Made by a program: the position numbers and the translations under genes. This document shows positions 1-9,349 of a stretch of 64,000 bases of DNA, piece after piece (position 1 is the first letter of the stretch; every line of letters starts with the position of its first letter). This stretch comes from a bacterium (GTDB lineage: Bacteria; CLD3; SB21): positions 124,001-188,000 of the forward strand of contig JABWCP010000002.1 in NCBI GenBank assembly GCA_013360215.1. Direction: 5' to 3'. Under the pieces are notes generated by a model. That model did no database searches. It saw only the letters and a list, made by a program, of their open reading frames with translations, and was not told where the DNA came from.

Positions 1-755
1 TAAACCTTTTGTACGTCGCGATGACACGGAGCCGTGATCAACTCTATGTCATGTGTCCTACTACAACCACCAATGCGTCAAAAGAACACGTTCAGAATGT
101 TGGCGAAATTATAAACCAATTTGTTATTCATGAATTCGGTCAGATAAATACATATGAAGCAGGTAGCCTCACCTATGCGAATCAAACGCAGTACGTAAAG
201 GAACAGGAGAAGAGCTTCGTATATACGCATAACGAAGCCGTTAAAGATAAACCATGGCGTTCTTGGATCCAATTACAAAGCCGATTTGACAGCTCAAGCG
301 AAATAGATACAATATGGGACGGTGATAAAAACACACGCTGGGGTAACCTCATTCATTACGTTCTTGTACAAATGTCTAGATCTGAAGATCTGATGATGGC
401 AATTGAACACTTTAAAAAAATAAGCCTCGTAAATGAGGAAGAAGCGCATCATATCCACACTGTTCTTACAAGGTTTTTTGAAAATAAATCAATTGTAACG
501 CTGTTTGACGCTAAAGCATCCATTATTCGTGAATCCGAATTTTTTGATAATGAAGGTCGTTTGCGACGATTTGATCGTATGCAAATCGAAGATGACCGTA
601 TCACGATTATTGATTTTAAAACAGGGCAAAAAAAAGATTCGCATGTAACACAAATGCAATCATACATGAAACCGTTTGTTCAAATTCATCACAGAAAAGT
701 ACAAGGTGCACTGCTTTATATAGATCCTCCCGAGATCGTTGAGGTACATCTATGA
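1..755 (+). CDS. AddA/UvrD-like helicase-nuclease, C-terminal part (5' end outside window)
   Basis: The reading frame is open from the left edge, so this is the end of a longer gene. The first residues, NLLYVAMTRSRDQLYV, match helicase motif VI of UvrD/Rep/AddA superfamily 1 enzymes; the TTG at base 9 is an internal Leu codon of that motif, not a start. The last 100 residues carry a PD-(D/E)XK nuclease signature: RFDRM, then IIDFKTG, then QMQSY, which matches the AddA/RecB C-terminal nuclease. The stop codon overlaps the start of the next gene in ATGA, and that gene is AddB-like, so the two probably form an AddAB-type enzyme that resects double-strand breaks for RecA. Only about 250 residues are visible, so helicase motifs I-V cannot be checked. 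Confidence 0.85.
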   Translation, partial: NLLYVAMTRSRDQLYVMCPTTTTNASKEHVQNVGEIINQFVIHEFGQINTYEAGSLTYANQTQYVKEQEKSFVYTHNEAVKDKPWRSWIQLQSRFDSSSEIDTIWDGDKNTRWGNLIHYVLVQMSRSEDLMMAIEHFKKISLVNEEEAHHIHTVLTRFFENKSIVTLFDAKASIIRESEFFDNEGRLRRFDRMQIEDDRITIIDFKTGQKKDSHVTQMQSYMKPFVQIHHRKVQGALLYIDPPEIVEVHL

Positions 756-3610
756 ACGCATTTCTTGATGATATAGCAACCTATTTACTCAAAGATTCCT
801 CAGCAAATTTAAATGATCGTTGTGTTATTTTTCAAAACCAACGCGCGAAATTGTATTTCAAAAAGTATGTCGGTCAAAGAGCCCTGCCCGGCTTGATATT
901 ACCTGAAATGTTAACCATCGAAGAATTAGCCGAACGTTTATCGGGTAAACGTATTACGGATAATTTTGATCTTTTGATTGAGTTGTATTTATGCCACCAA
1001 AAGTTGAACCAGCCTGAAACTTTTATAAAATTTTATGATCTAGGTTTAAAAATTATAGAAGATTTTAGCGATATGGATATGTATGCCGTTGATCCGGCCA
1101 AGTTATTTATAAATCTTGATTACCTGAAATCAACTGAATTTTGGGATAAAAACGATGAAGATTTAACCGCTTTACAACTACGACAAAAGAACTTTTGGAA
1201 ATATCTGTTCGCTCTGCATAATGAATTTAAACGTGTGCTTGAAAAAAAAGGTAAAGCCTACGCCGGTATGGCTTATCGCGAAGCCGCCAATCAAATTCGC
1301 AGTCATAACTACACTTTACCTTGGTCAAAAGTATTTTTTGCGGGAATTAATGCGCTCAGTTTATGCGAGGAAGAAATAATTGATCATCTACTAAGAAGAA
1401 AACAGGCAGAAATTTTTTGGGATGCCGATGTTTTTTACATTAATCAGAAGCACCATGAAGCCGGTAACTTCATTCGTCGTTATATCAAAAAATGGTCTGA
1501 AACAGATAAACATTGGATCGGAGATCGTCTATCACGCGATAATAAAACGATACGCATCACACGCGCCTCTCAAAATAGTGCACAAGCACGCGCAGCGATT
1601 ATTGCTCTGAAAGAAAGTGTAAAAAATAAAACGGCATCCATTGCCGTCGTATTAGGTGATGAATCTCTTTTAATACCTGTTTTGGAAGAATTGCCGGAAA
1701 GCTTAACTAAATCAGCACGCATCAATGTAAGTATGGGTTATCCCCTTTCCATGACGACGATTTATAGTTTCATGATGTGTGTACTACAACTGCATGCCGA
1801 TGCATTATCAAATCAAACAAAACGAAAAGAATATTCATTTTTAAATCAACACGTAATTCAATTTTTTTCGTTATCCTTAGTTCGCAATTTAATTAAAGAT
1901 AAGGTTTACGCTATACACGAGGCCATCATACGACAAAATTCAACTAAAATATCGTCTGAATTTATTCAGTCACTTACAAAGCTACCATCTTTAAAGCTTG
2001 TATTTAATGCTTGTCGCGATATTAGCCATATGATAGAAAACATTAACACTTTGATTGATGAAATCAAAAGCGAATTATTTACAAATCGAATGTATGAAGA
2101 GCTTGAGGCGTTGTATCTATGGAAGGAAAAATGGACAATAATTTGTGAAACATATCAACGCTATACGAGCTTACATAATCCCGTTTTGAGTGAGAATTTA
2201 GAAACAATCATACGGATAATGCAGGACGCTGTTAATAATGTTCGCATCCCATTCAATTCCCCTGCCGAAAGTTCGAATTTGACCCACCGTATTGAAATCA
2301 TGGGTATGCTCGAAACCAGAGCATTGGATTTTGAACATGTCATTATCTTATCCGTCAACGAAGGCGTATTTCCTGCGCCGCGTTCGACTCATTCTTTGAT
2401 TCCATTTACAGCTCGTGCCGAATCAGGAATGCCAAACTATACCGAAAAAGAATCCATATTTGCCTATAACTTTTACAGGCTTTTACAAAGAGCTTCAACT
2501 ATTGACTTGATTTATGACGCACAAATCAATCAAAATACAAAAGGCGAACCCAGTCGATTTATACAACAGCTACGATATGAATTAGCCAAAACATCGCCAA
2601 GTATTACTATTATAGAAAATGAATTAAGCCCCCTGCCAGTTATAAAATCTAGCATCGAACCCTTGTTAATACAAAAAACACCGGCCATTATCGAAGCCAT
2701 CAAGAATGTTTTAAACAAAGGGTTATCTCCAACTGCCATCAATTCTTACAATCGCTGTTCATTGCAGTTTTATTTATCGCGCATTGCAAAATTTGAAGAA
2801 TCCGACGACATTAAACCGGAACTTCAAAGTGATGACCTCGGGAATATCGTCCATCACGTATTTCAGCACATGTTCGCACCGTATATCGGAAAATCTATTG
2901 CCGCCAAAGACATTAGTTCAATGCTGAATGATGTAGATACAGCGATCCAAAATGCATTGGATGATATGGGCAATCCGGATGTCCACAGTGGAAAAAATAA
3001 AATAACATTCGCCATTGCTCAACAGCACATTCAACGTTTTTTGAACAATGAAAAAAACCGCCTTTCACACGACAATACAAACCGATGTGTCCTATCTGTC
3101 GAATCACTTATGTCCACTTCAATAGATGTCCCAATTGAAGGTCAACTATTCACAATGCGCCTGCATGGAAAAGCGGATCGAATTGACCTTATTGACGATG
3201 TTGTTGAAATCATAGACTATAAAACTGGTTCAGCCCAGAAAAAACATGTCCAATTACCAACAACCATTGCTGATCTTTCTGTTAAAAGTGATTCTGATAA
3301 AGCATTGCAACTTCTAACATATATCATGCTACATCGTTCACATTCCGAGAATAAATACAAAAAATATCGAAGCATGATCGTTGCTTTGCGCGGATCCCCT
3401 GCAGAATATTATCTACCGCTAACTTATGATAAAAATGAGACTCACTCGATTGAGAATGAAATTGAAGAAACATCTTTGGAATATTTTCGAAGTATTGCTC
3501 TCGAGTTACTCAATAACGAACGGCCATTTGTACAAACGGATGAAAAAAAGAATTGCGTATATTGCTCCTATAAAAATCTATGTAACCGATGGCCGGAACA
3601 TTATTCATGA
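752..3610 (+). CDS. AddB-like PD-(D/E)XK nuclease, 952 aa
   Basis: This is the likely second subunit of the AddAB-type recombination nuclease. The C-terminal nuclease domain has ADRIDLI followed by IIDYKTG (about residues 806-828). It is bracketed by four cysteines, C669 in YNRCS and C935, C938, C944 in CVYCSYKNLC. This is the arrangement that holds the [4Fe-4S] clasp in AddB and related nucleases. The N-terminus lacks the GxGKT Walker A motif of Bacillus AddB and resembles the shortened, helicase-dead form seen in many FCB bacteria (family knowledge). The region around residues 510-545 (LETRALDFEHVIILSVNEG) is helicase-like. GAGG sits upstream of the ATG, which overlaps the upstream stop by 4 nt, so translation is probably coupled. 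Confidence 0.85.
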   Translation: MNAFLDDIATYLLKDSSANLNDRCVIFQNQRAKLYFKKYVGQRALPGLILPEMLTIEELAERLSGKRITDNFDLLIELYLCHQKLNQPETFIKFYDLGLKIIEDFSDMDMYAVDPAKLFINLDYLKSTEFWDKNDEDLTALQLRQKNFWKYLFALHNEFKRVLEKKGKAYAGMAYREAANQIRSHNYTLPWSKVFFAGINALSLCEEEIIDHLLRRKQAEIFWDADVFYINQKHHEAGNFIRRYIKKWSETDKHWIGDRLSRDNKTIRITRASQNSAQARAAIIALKESVKNKTASIAVVLGDESLLIPVLEELPESLTKSARINVSMGYPLSMTTIYSFMMCVLQLHADALSNQTKRKEYSFLNQHVIQFFSLSLVRNLIKDKVYAIHEAIIRQNSTKISSEFIQSLTKLPSLKLVFNACRDISHMIENINTLIDEIKSELFTNRMYEELEALYLWKEKWTIICETYQRYTSLHNPVLSENLETIIRIMQDAVNNVRIPFNSPAESSNLTHRIEIMGMLETRALDFEHVIILSVNEGVFPAPRSTHSLIPFTARAESGMPNYTEKESIFAYNFYRLLQRASTIDLIYDAQINQNTKGEPSRFIQQLRYELAKTSPSITIIENELSPLPVIKSSIEPLLIQKTPAIIEAIKNVLNKGLSPTAINSYNRCSLQFYLSRIAKFEESDDIKPELQSDDLGNIVHHVFQHMFAPYIGKSIAAKDISSMLNDVDTAIQNALDDMGNPDVHSGKNKITFAIAQQHIQRFLNNEKNRLSHDNTNRCVLSVESLMSTSIDVPIEGQLFTMRLHGKADRIDLIDDVVEIIDYKTGSAQKKHVQLPTTIADLSVKSDSDKALQLLTYIMLHRSHSENKYKKYRSMIVALRGSPAEYYLPLTYDKNETHSIENEIEETSLEYFRSIALELLNNERPFVQTDEKKNCVYCSYKNLCNRWPEHYS

Positions 3611-3616
3611 GGAAAA

Positions 3617-4894
3617 ATGATAACTAATACATTTTACAATGAATTTGATATTCAATTAATTGACGGCGTGAGTGGGCGTCATCTGTACGAGAGAACTCCT
3701 TTTCAACAGGATCGTGATCGTATTATTTATACATCCTCGTTTCGCAGATTACAATCCAAGACACAAGTATTTTTTTCTGGCGAGTATGATTTCTATCGAA
3801 CGCGACTAACTCATTCTTTAGAAGTGGCGCAAATCGGCCGATCATTGTGCCATTATCTGAAAGAAGAATCCAAAGAGCTTAGAGATGATTTTTACATTGA
3901 CTCTGATCTTGTCGAAGCGATATGCCTCGCCCATGATATAGGCCACCCGCCTTTTGGACATGCCGGAGAAACGACAATTAATAAATTGATGCAACCGTAC
4001 GGAGGCTTTGAAGGTAACGCACAAACGCTACGGATGTTGACCGAAACAATTTATAGCGCCGCTTCGGGTCGCGAAGGAATGAATCCCACAAGGGCTTTGA
4101 CAGATGGTGTGATGAAGTATAAAAAGCTTTACTCGCAAAGTCATAATAATAATCAACCGCCCAAAAATCATTTTTTGTATGATGAACAATGGCCATATGT
4201 TCAATTCATTTTTGATCACCGCGATATACCTACAGACGTAGATCATAATAAGTTTCGTAGCATAGAATGTCAAATCATGGATTGGGCGGATGACACGGCT
4301 TATTCGATTAACGATTTATTGGACGGTATAAGTTCAGGCCTGATAACACAAGCCAAAATTGAGTCTTGGGTCGCTAAATCATTATTTACAAATCATGAAA
4401 ACATTTTGATTTCTAATCTATTGAAAGCTATGTCGGAGCGTCAAATTGCACGTTTTTGTAGTCGTAAAATTGGCGACTGCATTCGCGCCGTTAATTTGTC
4501 ACCGGTGAAAACGTTTATGTCCGATAAAACAAATCGCCATGCGTTTTACCTTTCTATAGATAAAGAAAAACGTGCAGAAATTGATTTATATGGCCGTATT
4601 TCAAGAGAGCTTGTATTTTTTTCACCGCAAATCTATCAACTCGAATTTAAGGGTGATTATATTTTAAGAAAAATGTTTGATGCTTTCGAAAAACACTACC
4701 TCGGAAACGATAACCGAAATACAATGACTTTGTTACCGGATCATACTGAAGAACCGGTTCGTAATGAAAAAGATTTAAAGAAACGCGCTCGATTGATATG
4801 TGATTATGTCGCCGGTATGACGGACGGATTCGCTTTGCGAACTTTCAAAAGATTATATGATCCGGATTTCGGTTCAATTATGGATTTGGTATAA
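3617..4894 (+). CDS. dgt: dGTPase-like HD-domain triphosphohydrolase, 425 aa
   Basis: Deoxyguanosinetriphosphate triphosphohydrolases remove triphosphate from dNTPs and so control nucleotide pools. The HD metal site is complete: His in RLTHSLEVAQ, the HD pair in LAHDIGHPPFGHAGE (about residues 105-119), and a distal Asp in DWADDTAYS. The N-terminal RRLQSKTQVF motif is also typical of the Dgt family. The length agrees with the family. A GAGGAAAA ribosome site stands just before the ATG, only 6 nt after the AddB-like gene, so the three genes may be one transcript linking end resection to dNTP supply. The nucleotide preference cannot be read from sequence. Confidence 0.88.
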   Translation: MITNTFYNEFDIQLIDGVSGRHLYERTPFQQDRDRIIYTSSFRRLQSKTQVFFSGEYDFYRTRLTHSLEVAQIGRSLCHYLKEESKELRDDFYIDSDLVEAICLAHDIGHPPFGHAGETTINKLMQPYGGFEGNAQTLRMLTETIYSAASGREGMNPTRALTDGVMKYKKLYSQSHNNNQPPKNHFLYDEQWPYVQFIFDHRDIPTDVDHNKFRSIECQIMDWADDTAYSINDLLDGISSGLITQAKIESWVAKSLFTNHENILISNLLKAMSERQIARFCSRKIGDCIRAVNLSPVKTFMSDKTNRHAFYLSIDKEKRAEIDLYGRISRELVFFSPQIYQLEFKGDYILRKMFDAFEKHYLGNDNRNTMTLLPDHTEEPVRNEKDLKKRARLICDYVAGMTDGFALRTFKRLYDPDFGSIMDLV

Positions 4895-4901
4895 AAAAAA
4901 C

Positions 4902-4930
4902 TTGCTTTTTCATACTTGCTCGTATAGATT
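4902..4930 (+). promoter_or_regulatory. possible promoter of tRNA-Ala
   Basis: TTGCTT at 4902-4907 is followed by TATAGATT at 4923-4930, in the short space between the dgt stop and the tRNA. Read as TAGATT the spacer is 17 nt; read as TATAGA it is 15 nt. The -10 match is only fair, so the exact element is uncertain. Confidence 0.3.
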
Positions 4931-4944
4931 ACGCGCACCTTTAC

Positions 4945-5017
4945 GGGGACATAGCTCAGTTGGGAGAGCGCAAGGCTGGCAGTCTTGAGGTCAGGGGTTC
5001 GACCCCCCTTGTCTCCA
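4945..5017 (+). tRNA. tRNA-Ala (anticodon GGC)
   Basis: A complete cloverleaf can be folded. The acceptor stem GGGGACA pairs with TGTCTCC and contains the G3-T70 wobble pair that identifies alanine tRNAs. The anticodon stem CAAGG/TCTTG encloses loop CTGGCAG, giving anticodon GGC, which reads GCC/GCU. The T arm has GGTTCGA. The discriminator base is A and CCA is not encoded. Confidence 0.95.
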
Positions 5018-5019
5018 CA

Positions 5020-5050
5020 AAAAAACCTTCTCTATTGAGAAGGTTTTTTT
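5020..5050 (+). terminator. intrinsic terminator after tRNA-Ala, probably bidirectional
   Basis: AAAAACCTTCTC (5021-5032), loop TATT, GAGAAGGTTTTT (5037-5048) form a 12-bp hairpin followed by T residues. The A-run on the left side makes it also work for the converging carbonic anhydrase gene on the minus strand. Confidence 0.85.
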
Positions 5051-5076
5051 ATTTTGCACATCATTTTTACTTCGTT

Positions 5077-5676
5077 CTATACATTGTCCTTAGATACCTT
5101 TAAGTCCCGAATTAATCCATTTTGTAGTCCGTAAATCCAGCCATGTATCGTAAGATCTTGTTTACGATCCCATGCCTTTTGCACGATCGTCGTATTACAT
5201 ACATTTGCTACCTGCTCGACGACATTCAATTCACATAAACGATGATGTCTTGCTTGCGGATCCGATATGGTATTCAACTCGGTTTCGTATTTTTTCCAGA
5301 CCTCACGAATATGCCGTAACCAATTATCAATCAGTCCCAACCGACTATCTTGAAGGGCAGCTGCCACACCACCGCATCCATAGTGCCCGCACACGATGAT
5401 ATGTTTTACTTTAAGCACTTCGACGGCGTATTCGATTACCGATAAACAATTGAAATCGGTATGCACCACCACGTTAGCCACATTACGATGAACAAACATT
5501 TCACCCGGCAAAAGTCCAACAATTTCGTTGGCCGGAACTCTGCTGTCAGAACACCCAATCCATAGATATTCAGGCGCTTGTTGATGGGAAAGCTTATCAA
5601 AAAAGTCCGGCTTTTGTGCTCGAATGTTTTCAGACCAATGAAGATTATTTTCGAACAGATGCTTTAAATCAGACAT
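5077..5676 (-). CDS. can: beta-class carbonic anhydrase, 199 aa
   Basis: It interconverts CO2 and bicarbonate. The zinc ligands of a beta-carbonic anhydrase are visible: C42 and D44 in GCSDSR, and H98 and C101 in GHYGCGG; D44-R46 is the family's catalytic dyad. The overall order (SDSRVPANEI, FVHRNVAN, SVIEYAV, HYGCGGV) is that of the E. coli Can/CynT type, and the length is normal. I place the start at ATG 5676 (protein begins MSDLKHLF) rather than an in-frame TTG two codons upstream. It is the last gene of the minus-strand run beginning with the GWxTD protein, 25 nt after the AlkD-like gene. Confidence 0.95.
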   Translation of the reverse strand: MSDLKHLFENNLHWSENIRAQKPDFFDKLSHQQAPEYLWIGCSDSRVPANEIVGLLPGEMFVHRNVANVVVHTDFNCLSVIEYAVEVLKVKHIIVCGHYGCGGVAAALQDSRLGLIDNWLRHIREVWKKYETELNTISDPQARHHRLCELNVVEQVANVCNTTIVQKAWDRKQDLTIHGWIYGLQNGLIRDLKVSKDNV

Positions 5677-5701
5677 AGTCAATAAACCTGTAGGTTTGTG
5701 G

Positions 5702-6268
5702 TTAACGTTTTTTTAACATATTACGTTTAAGCCAATGAATAGCTTTAGACACGTAATATTCATTCTCATTTTCAAGGCTATCAATAGCCTTGTGAATATA
5801 CGAATGAAAGTGCGGAAAACGCGTGTAATATTCCAATAAAACCAGAGCCATTCGCCTTTGCCATATTTTTTTGGATGTGATCAGTTGCTCTGAAAGATGG
5901 AAAATTCGTTTTTGTTCTGATAAAGCAATAGACCGAATGCTTTGGGAGCTCAAACAATCGCAGATCGCCCAATCTTCAACCGATGCAGAGAATTTTCGGA
6001 TTGTAGACAATGTCTTCACAGGTTCTTTTTTAGCCTTGAATCCGATAATTTTAGCGGATAACATGCGTTCTTCAAATTTTCCGGATTTCCATAACTCATT
6101 AATCAGTTTAAAATCGCAAGTTTTATATGTTTTAGCCAGATTATTGAGTACCGGCATACGAACGCCGTAAACACCTTTAGCTGTAGGAACAGCTTTGTGA
6201 GTGGCTAACTTAGCTTCAACTGTTGAAGCCCTTTTCAAACTTTTCTTTATTTCAATCAGATGTTTCAT
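5702..6268 (-). CDS. AlkD-like DNA alkylation repair protein, 188 aa
   Basis: HEAT-like-repeat glycosylases of the AlkC/AlkD family remove N-alkylated purines from DNA. The key AlkD residues can be aligned by spacing: W100 and D104 in EDWAICD, R139 in WQRRMAL, and W179 in AIHWLK; in Bacillus cereus AlkD these are W109, D113, R148 and W187. The protein is shorter than the 225-240 residues usual for AlkD. It lies 39 nt downstream of recN, which places two DNA repair genes side by side. Base-excision activity is inferred from the family only. Confidence 0.75.
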   Translation of the reverse strand: MKHLIEIKKSLKRASTVEAKLATHKAVPTAKGVYGVRMPVLNNLAKTYKTCDFKLINELWKSGKFEERMLSAKIIGFKAKKEPVKTLSTIRKFSASVEDWAICDCLSSQSIRSIALSEQKRIFHLSEQLITSKKIWQRRMALVLLEYYTRFPHFHSYIHKAIDSLENENEYYVSKAIHWLKRNMLKKR

Positions 6269-6307
6269 AAAATGACAATCGGATGCAGTTCGGAAGTAAA
6301 AACACGG

Positions 6308-8014
6308 CTATAGAAAACCGACCTTTTGACGCATGAGATCCCGTGCGTTTTTAATGGCCGCATCAGTGATGATTGCACCACCTAGAAGTTTGGCAATCTC
6401 TGTTTCTCTCTCATTTTCCTTCAGTTGACGAATTGTCGTTATTGTATGATGCCCCTGCGTTTGTTTTTGAACGCTAAAATGTGTTTGGGCCAATGCAGCT
6501 ATTTGAGGTAAGTGCGTGATGCTGATGATTTGGTGAGACTCAGACAGTTCACTTAACGCGATTCCAACGGCTTGTGCAATACGACCGGATATGCCGACAT
6601 CAATTTCGTCAAATATCATGGTGGGAATTTTATCCGATTGCGCTAAGGCCGTTTTTAAACTAAGCATAATACGCGAAATTTCACCGCCGGAAGCTACTTT
6701 GACGAGCGGTTTAAGTGATTCACCGGCGTTAGCCGAAATGAAAAATTCAACATGATCAATACCTTGTGCCGCAGCTTGGACGGGCTTATCTTTCGAAATA
6801 AACCAACCATTCGGTGCCTCAATCTGTGCGATCATAGTTTTAAATTGTGCTTTTTCTATGCCGAGCTTAACCAACTCTTGCGCAACACGTTTATCAAGTT
6901 TTTCGGCGGCTTTGGTTCGTGTCGCAGAAACCGCATGTGCGCACTTACCGTAGTTTTCAATAGCTTTATTTAGTTCCTTTTTTAAAGCTAGAAGCTGGTC
7001 ATCATAATTCTCTGATAATGAAACATAGCCTTGATACTCTTCTTTGGCTCGGATTATGTCTTCAATAGAACCGTATTTACGTTTCAATTTTTGTAAATTC
7101 ATCAATCGCGTTCGCATGAGCTCTAAACGCTCAGGATCAAATACGATTTTATGATTATATTCGCCCAAAACGCGGGCTATTTCCGCGATAGCAATTACGG
7201 CGCTATCGAAATCTTTCTGATAATCAATCAGCCTCTCATCAAACGAACAAAGTTGATTAAGTTTTGATTTTACTTGCTCCAATCGTTCGATAATGGCCCC
7301 ATCCGATTCGTATAAATCTTGGTACGCGCTGCGGCTCAATTCATATATTTTCTCCGAATTCGAAGCTAATTTTTCTTCTTGTATTAATGATTCATCCTCG
7401 CCCGGTTGAGGATTGACTTCTTCGATCTCTTTAAGTTGAAAACTATAATATTCTTTCTTATCAATTATACTCTGTTTATTGGTTTCAATTTCATGAATAC
7501 GACGCTGGAGCGCTGTAACTGATTTATATATTTCAGTCAGTTGCTGTACATTTTCAGCATTGTTGGCATATGCATCCAAAAATTCGATATGGAATTCTTG
7601 GCGAATGAGAGATTGATGTTCATGTTGACCATGTAGATCAACGAGATAATCACCGATGGATTTGAGCAATCCCGTAGTAATAAGATTGTCATTTACAAAA
7701 CAACGATTTTGACCGCGTGTCGAAATCTCACGGCGCAATACAAGTTCATCATTCCATTCCAGGTCATTATCCGTGAAGATTGCTCTTAAAAGGCGATTCG
7801 GTTTAGTGTGAAAGACGCCTTCGATTATCGCTTTATCCGCTCCGTTACGAATATGATCCGTCGATGCCCTTTCACCCAATATCATCGAAATTGCGCCCAA
7901 AAGAATGGACTTCCCAGCGCCCGTTTCACCGGTAATAATATTCAATCCTTTACCAAAGATAATTTCAGCATCCTCGATAAGCGCGAAATTCTTAATTGTT
8001 AGCGAAGTGATCAT
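6308..8014 (-). CDS. recN: DNA repair protein RecN, 568 aa
   Basis: RecN is an SMC-like ATPase that acts early in double-strand break repair. The N-terminus has Walker A GETGAGKS (residues 29-36) and the typical RecN opening LTIKNFALIE. A coiled-coil middle segment follows (about residues 160-390). Near the C-terminus are the ABC signature VASGGEISRIM and the Walker B region MIFDEIDVGISG, then ISITHLPQIA. The length is normal for the family. It starts 7 nt after ribH, so it is probably in the same transcript. The AddAB-like pair at the left end would act in the same pathway. Confidence 0.97.
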   Translation of the reverse strand: MITSLTIKNFALIEDAEIIFGKGLNIITGETGAGKSILLGAISMILGERASTDHIRNGADKAIIEGVFHTKPNRLLRAIFTDNDLEWNDELVLRREISTRGQNRCFVNDNLITTGLLKSIGDYLVDLHGQHEHQSLIRQEFHIEFLDAYANNAENVQQLTEIYKSVTALQRRIHEIETNKQSIIDKKEYYSFQLKEIEEVNPQPGEDESLIQEEKLASNSEKIYELSRSAYQDLYESDGAIIERLEQVKSKLNQLCSFDERLIDYQKDFDSAVIAIAEIARVLGEYNHKIVFDPERLELMRTRLMNLQKLKRKYGSIEDIIRAKEEYQGYVSLSENYDDQLLALKKELNKAIENYGKCAHAVSATRTKAAEKLDKRVAQELVKLGIEKAQFKTMIAQIEAPNGWFISKDKPVQAAAQGIDHVEFFISANAGESLKPLVKVASGGEISRIMLSLKTALAQSDKIPTMIFDEIDVGISGRIAQAVGIALSELSESHQIISITHLPQIAALAQTHFSVQKQTQGHHTITTIRQLKENERETEIAKLLGGAIITDAAIKNARDLMRQKVGFL

Positions 8015-8021
8015 AAAGGCA

Positions 8022-8492
8022 TTATTGGCGGGATGATTTGATCCTTAGAATTAACTTGGCCATTTCGACGGCGGCCATTGCGGCTTCATACCCTTTATTC
8101 GATTTATCATTTTTGACACGATCCATTGCATCTTCCAAGGTATTGACTGTTAATACTCCAAAAATGACGGGTACACCGGTTAATAGACTTACTTGTGATA
8201 GTCCGCGCGTTGTTTCGGCTGAAACGTATTCAAAATGTGGTGTATTTCCTCTTATTACACAACCGAGAGCAACGATTGCATTATATTTACCTGTTTCGCA
8301 TAAATGTTTTGCCGAGACAGGGAGCTCCATAGCGCCCGGAGCATCATAAACATCAATGTATTTTTGATCAATACCCGCATCTTGAAACCCTTGAGCCAAA
8401 CCTTCAAACAATAAATTTACTACATTTTGATTGAAAGCGCTCTTTATGATCCCAAAAGAAAGATTAGGAGACTTTAAGGAAGATGTATGCAT
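8022..8492 (-). CDS. ribH: 6,7-dimethyl-8-ribityllumazine synthase, 156 aa
   Basis: Lumazine synthase makes the immediate precursor of riboflavin from 5-amino-6-ribitylaminouracil and 3,4-dihydroxy-2-butanone 4-phosphate. Family motifs are clear: GAMELP at the N-terminal substrate site, ALGCVIRGNTPHFEYV with the catalytic His, and PVIFGVLTV. The length is normal. Its ATG overlaps the preceding stop as TAATG, so translation is likely coupled to the envelope protein upstream; no other riboflavin gene is in the window. Confidence 0.96.
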   Translation of the reverse strand: MHTSSLKSPNLSFGIIKSAFNQNVVNLLFEGLAQGFQDAGIDQKYIDVYDAPGAMELPVSAKHLCETGKYNAIVALGCVIRGNTPHFEYVSAETTRGLSQVSLLTGVPVIFGVLTVNTLEDAMDRVKNDKSNKGYEAAMAAVEMAKLILRIKSSRQ

Positions 8493-9349
8493 TAGAAGGT
8501 TACCTCAAGCGATGGATAAGCCTTTAATCTTAAATTAAGATCATTAACCGGATTGATACGAAGGCCCATTTGAACAGATTCAGTAGAATTAGAAGTCTTA
8601 TACTTCTTAGTGATCCACACAACATCTAACACGCTAAGCGCTCTATTTGCAAGCATATAACCCGTTGCATTTCTAGCATTTTCTAGCCATGCATTGCTTT
8701 TTACACGCATGCTTCGATAGTATTTCATGCGATCCGTCAAATTATAGGGTGTATATCCTGTAGAACGATTGGGAATATCTACCAAATCCCAATTTGCATC
8801 ACTCCACCCTTGTCCAAACTGTTCAGGATACTTATAGATCATTTCATAATATTGCTGGCGTCCGCTTTTGTATAAATGATGTACGGATATACCGCTAAGG
8901 CTTCCCCATTCGTTTTCGGCAGCTTCAAGTTTATCTCTATCAATACCTGATGATTTGCGACCTAAATAACCATCCGAGAGCTGCAAGGTTGTTTCTAAAA
9001 ATAGAAGATAGTTATCTACATTCCAATTTTTATCGGCATACCTAATGTATTCTTTTTCTTTTTTAAGTCCTGCATTACGGTATGAAAAATAAGTTATCCA
9101 TGTTGCGGTTTCTGCAACCATAAAGAGCCCTGCAGCCCAATAACTTCTTTTTCCTTGCTTCAAATACAGTTCGCCGGCTCCAGGCATTAAGATGGATAAA
9201 CCGATTGCTTTCAATGTAGATGGTTTTGAAGCAGTAACTTCATTTTGCTTTCTTATGACTATCGGCGATGATTGCGTTTCATAAGTTTGAGCAACAAGAC
9301 CCAGCGCAACAATATGGACGCAGCAAAAATAGAATTTGTACTTCAACAT
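8492..9349 (-). CDS. DUF5683-like membrane/secreted protein, 285 aa
   Basis: The N-terminus is a hydrophobic signal or anchor. Around residues 47-80 the pattern SILMPGAGELYLKQGKRS then a hydrophobic stretch resembles DUF5683-type proteins, in which a PGAGQ.Y-like turn precedes membrane segments. Function is unknown. The rest is polar and rich in Tyr and Trp, and ends with a short beta-rich tail. Both ends overlap neighbours as TAATG: the GWxTD gene stop with its own start, and its stop with the ribH start. This strict coupling suggests it works with the GWxTD protein, perhaps at the cell envelope. Family assignment is tentative. Confidence 0.5.
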   Translation of the reverse strand: MLKYKFYFCCVHIVALGLVAQTYETQSSPIVIRKQNEVTASKPSTLKAIGLSILMPGAGELYLKQGKRSYWAAGLFMVAETATWITYFSYRNAGLKKEKEYIRYADKNWNVDNYLLFLETTLQLSDGYLGRKSSGIDRDKLEAAENEWGSLSGISVHHLYKSGRQQYYEMIYKYPEQFGQGWSDANWDLVDIPNRSTGYTPYNLTDRMKYYRSMRVKSNAWLENARNATGYMLANRALSVLDVVWITKKYKTSNSTESVQMGLRINPVNDLNLRLKAYPSLEVTF

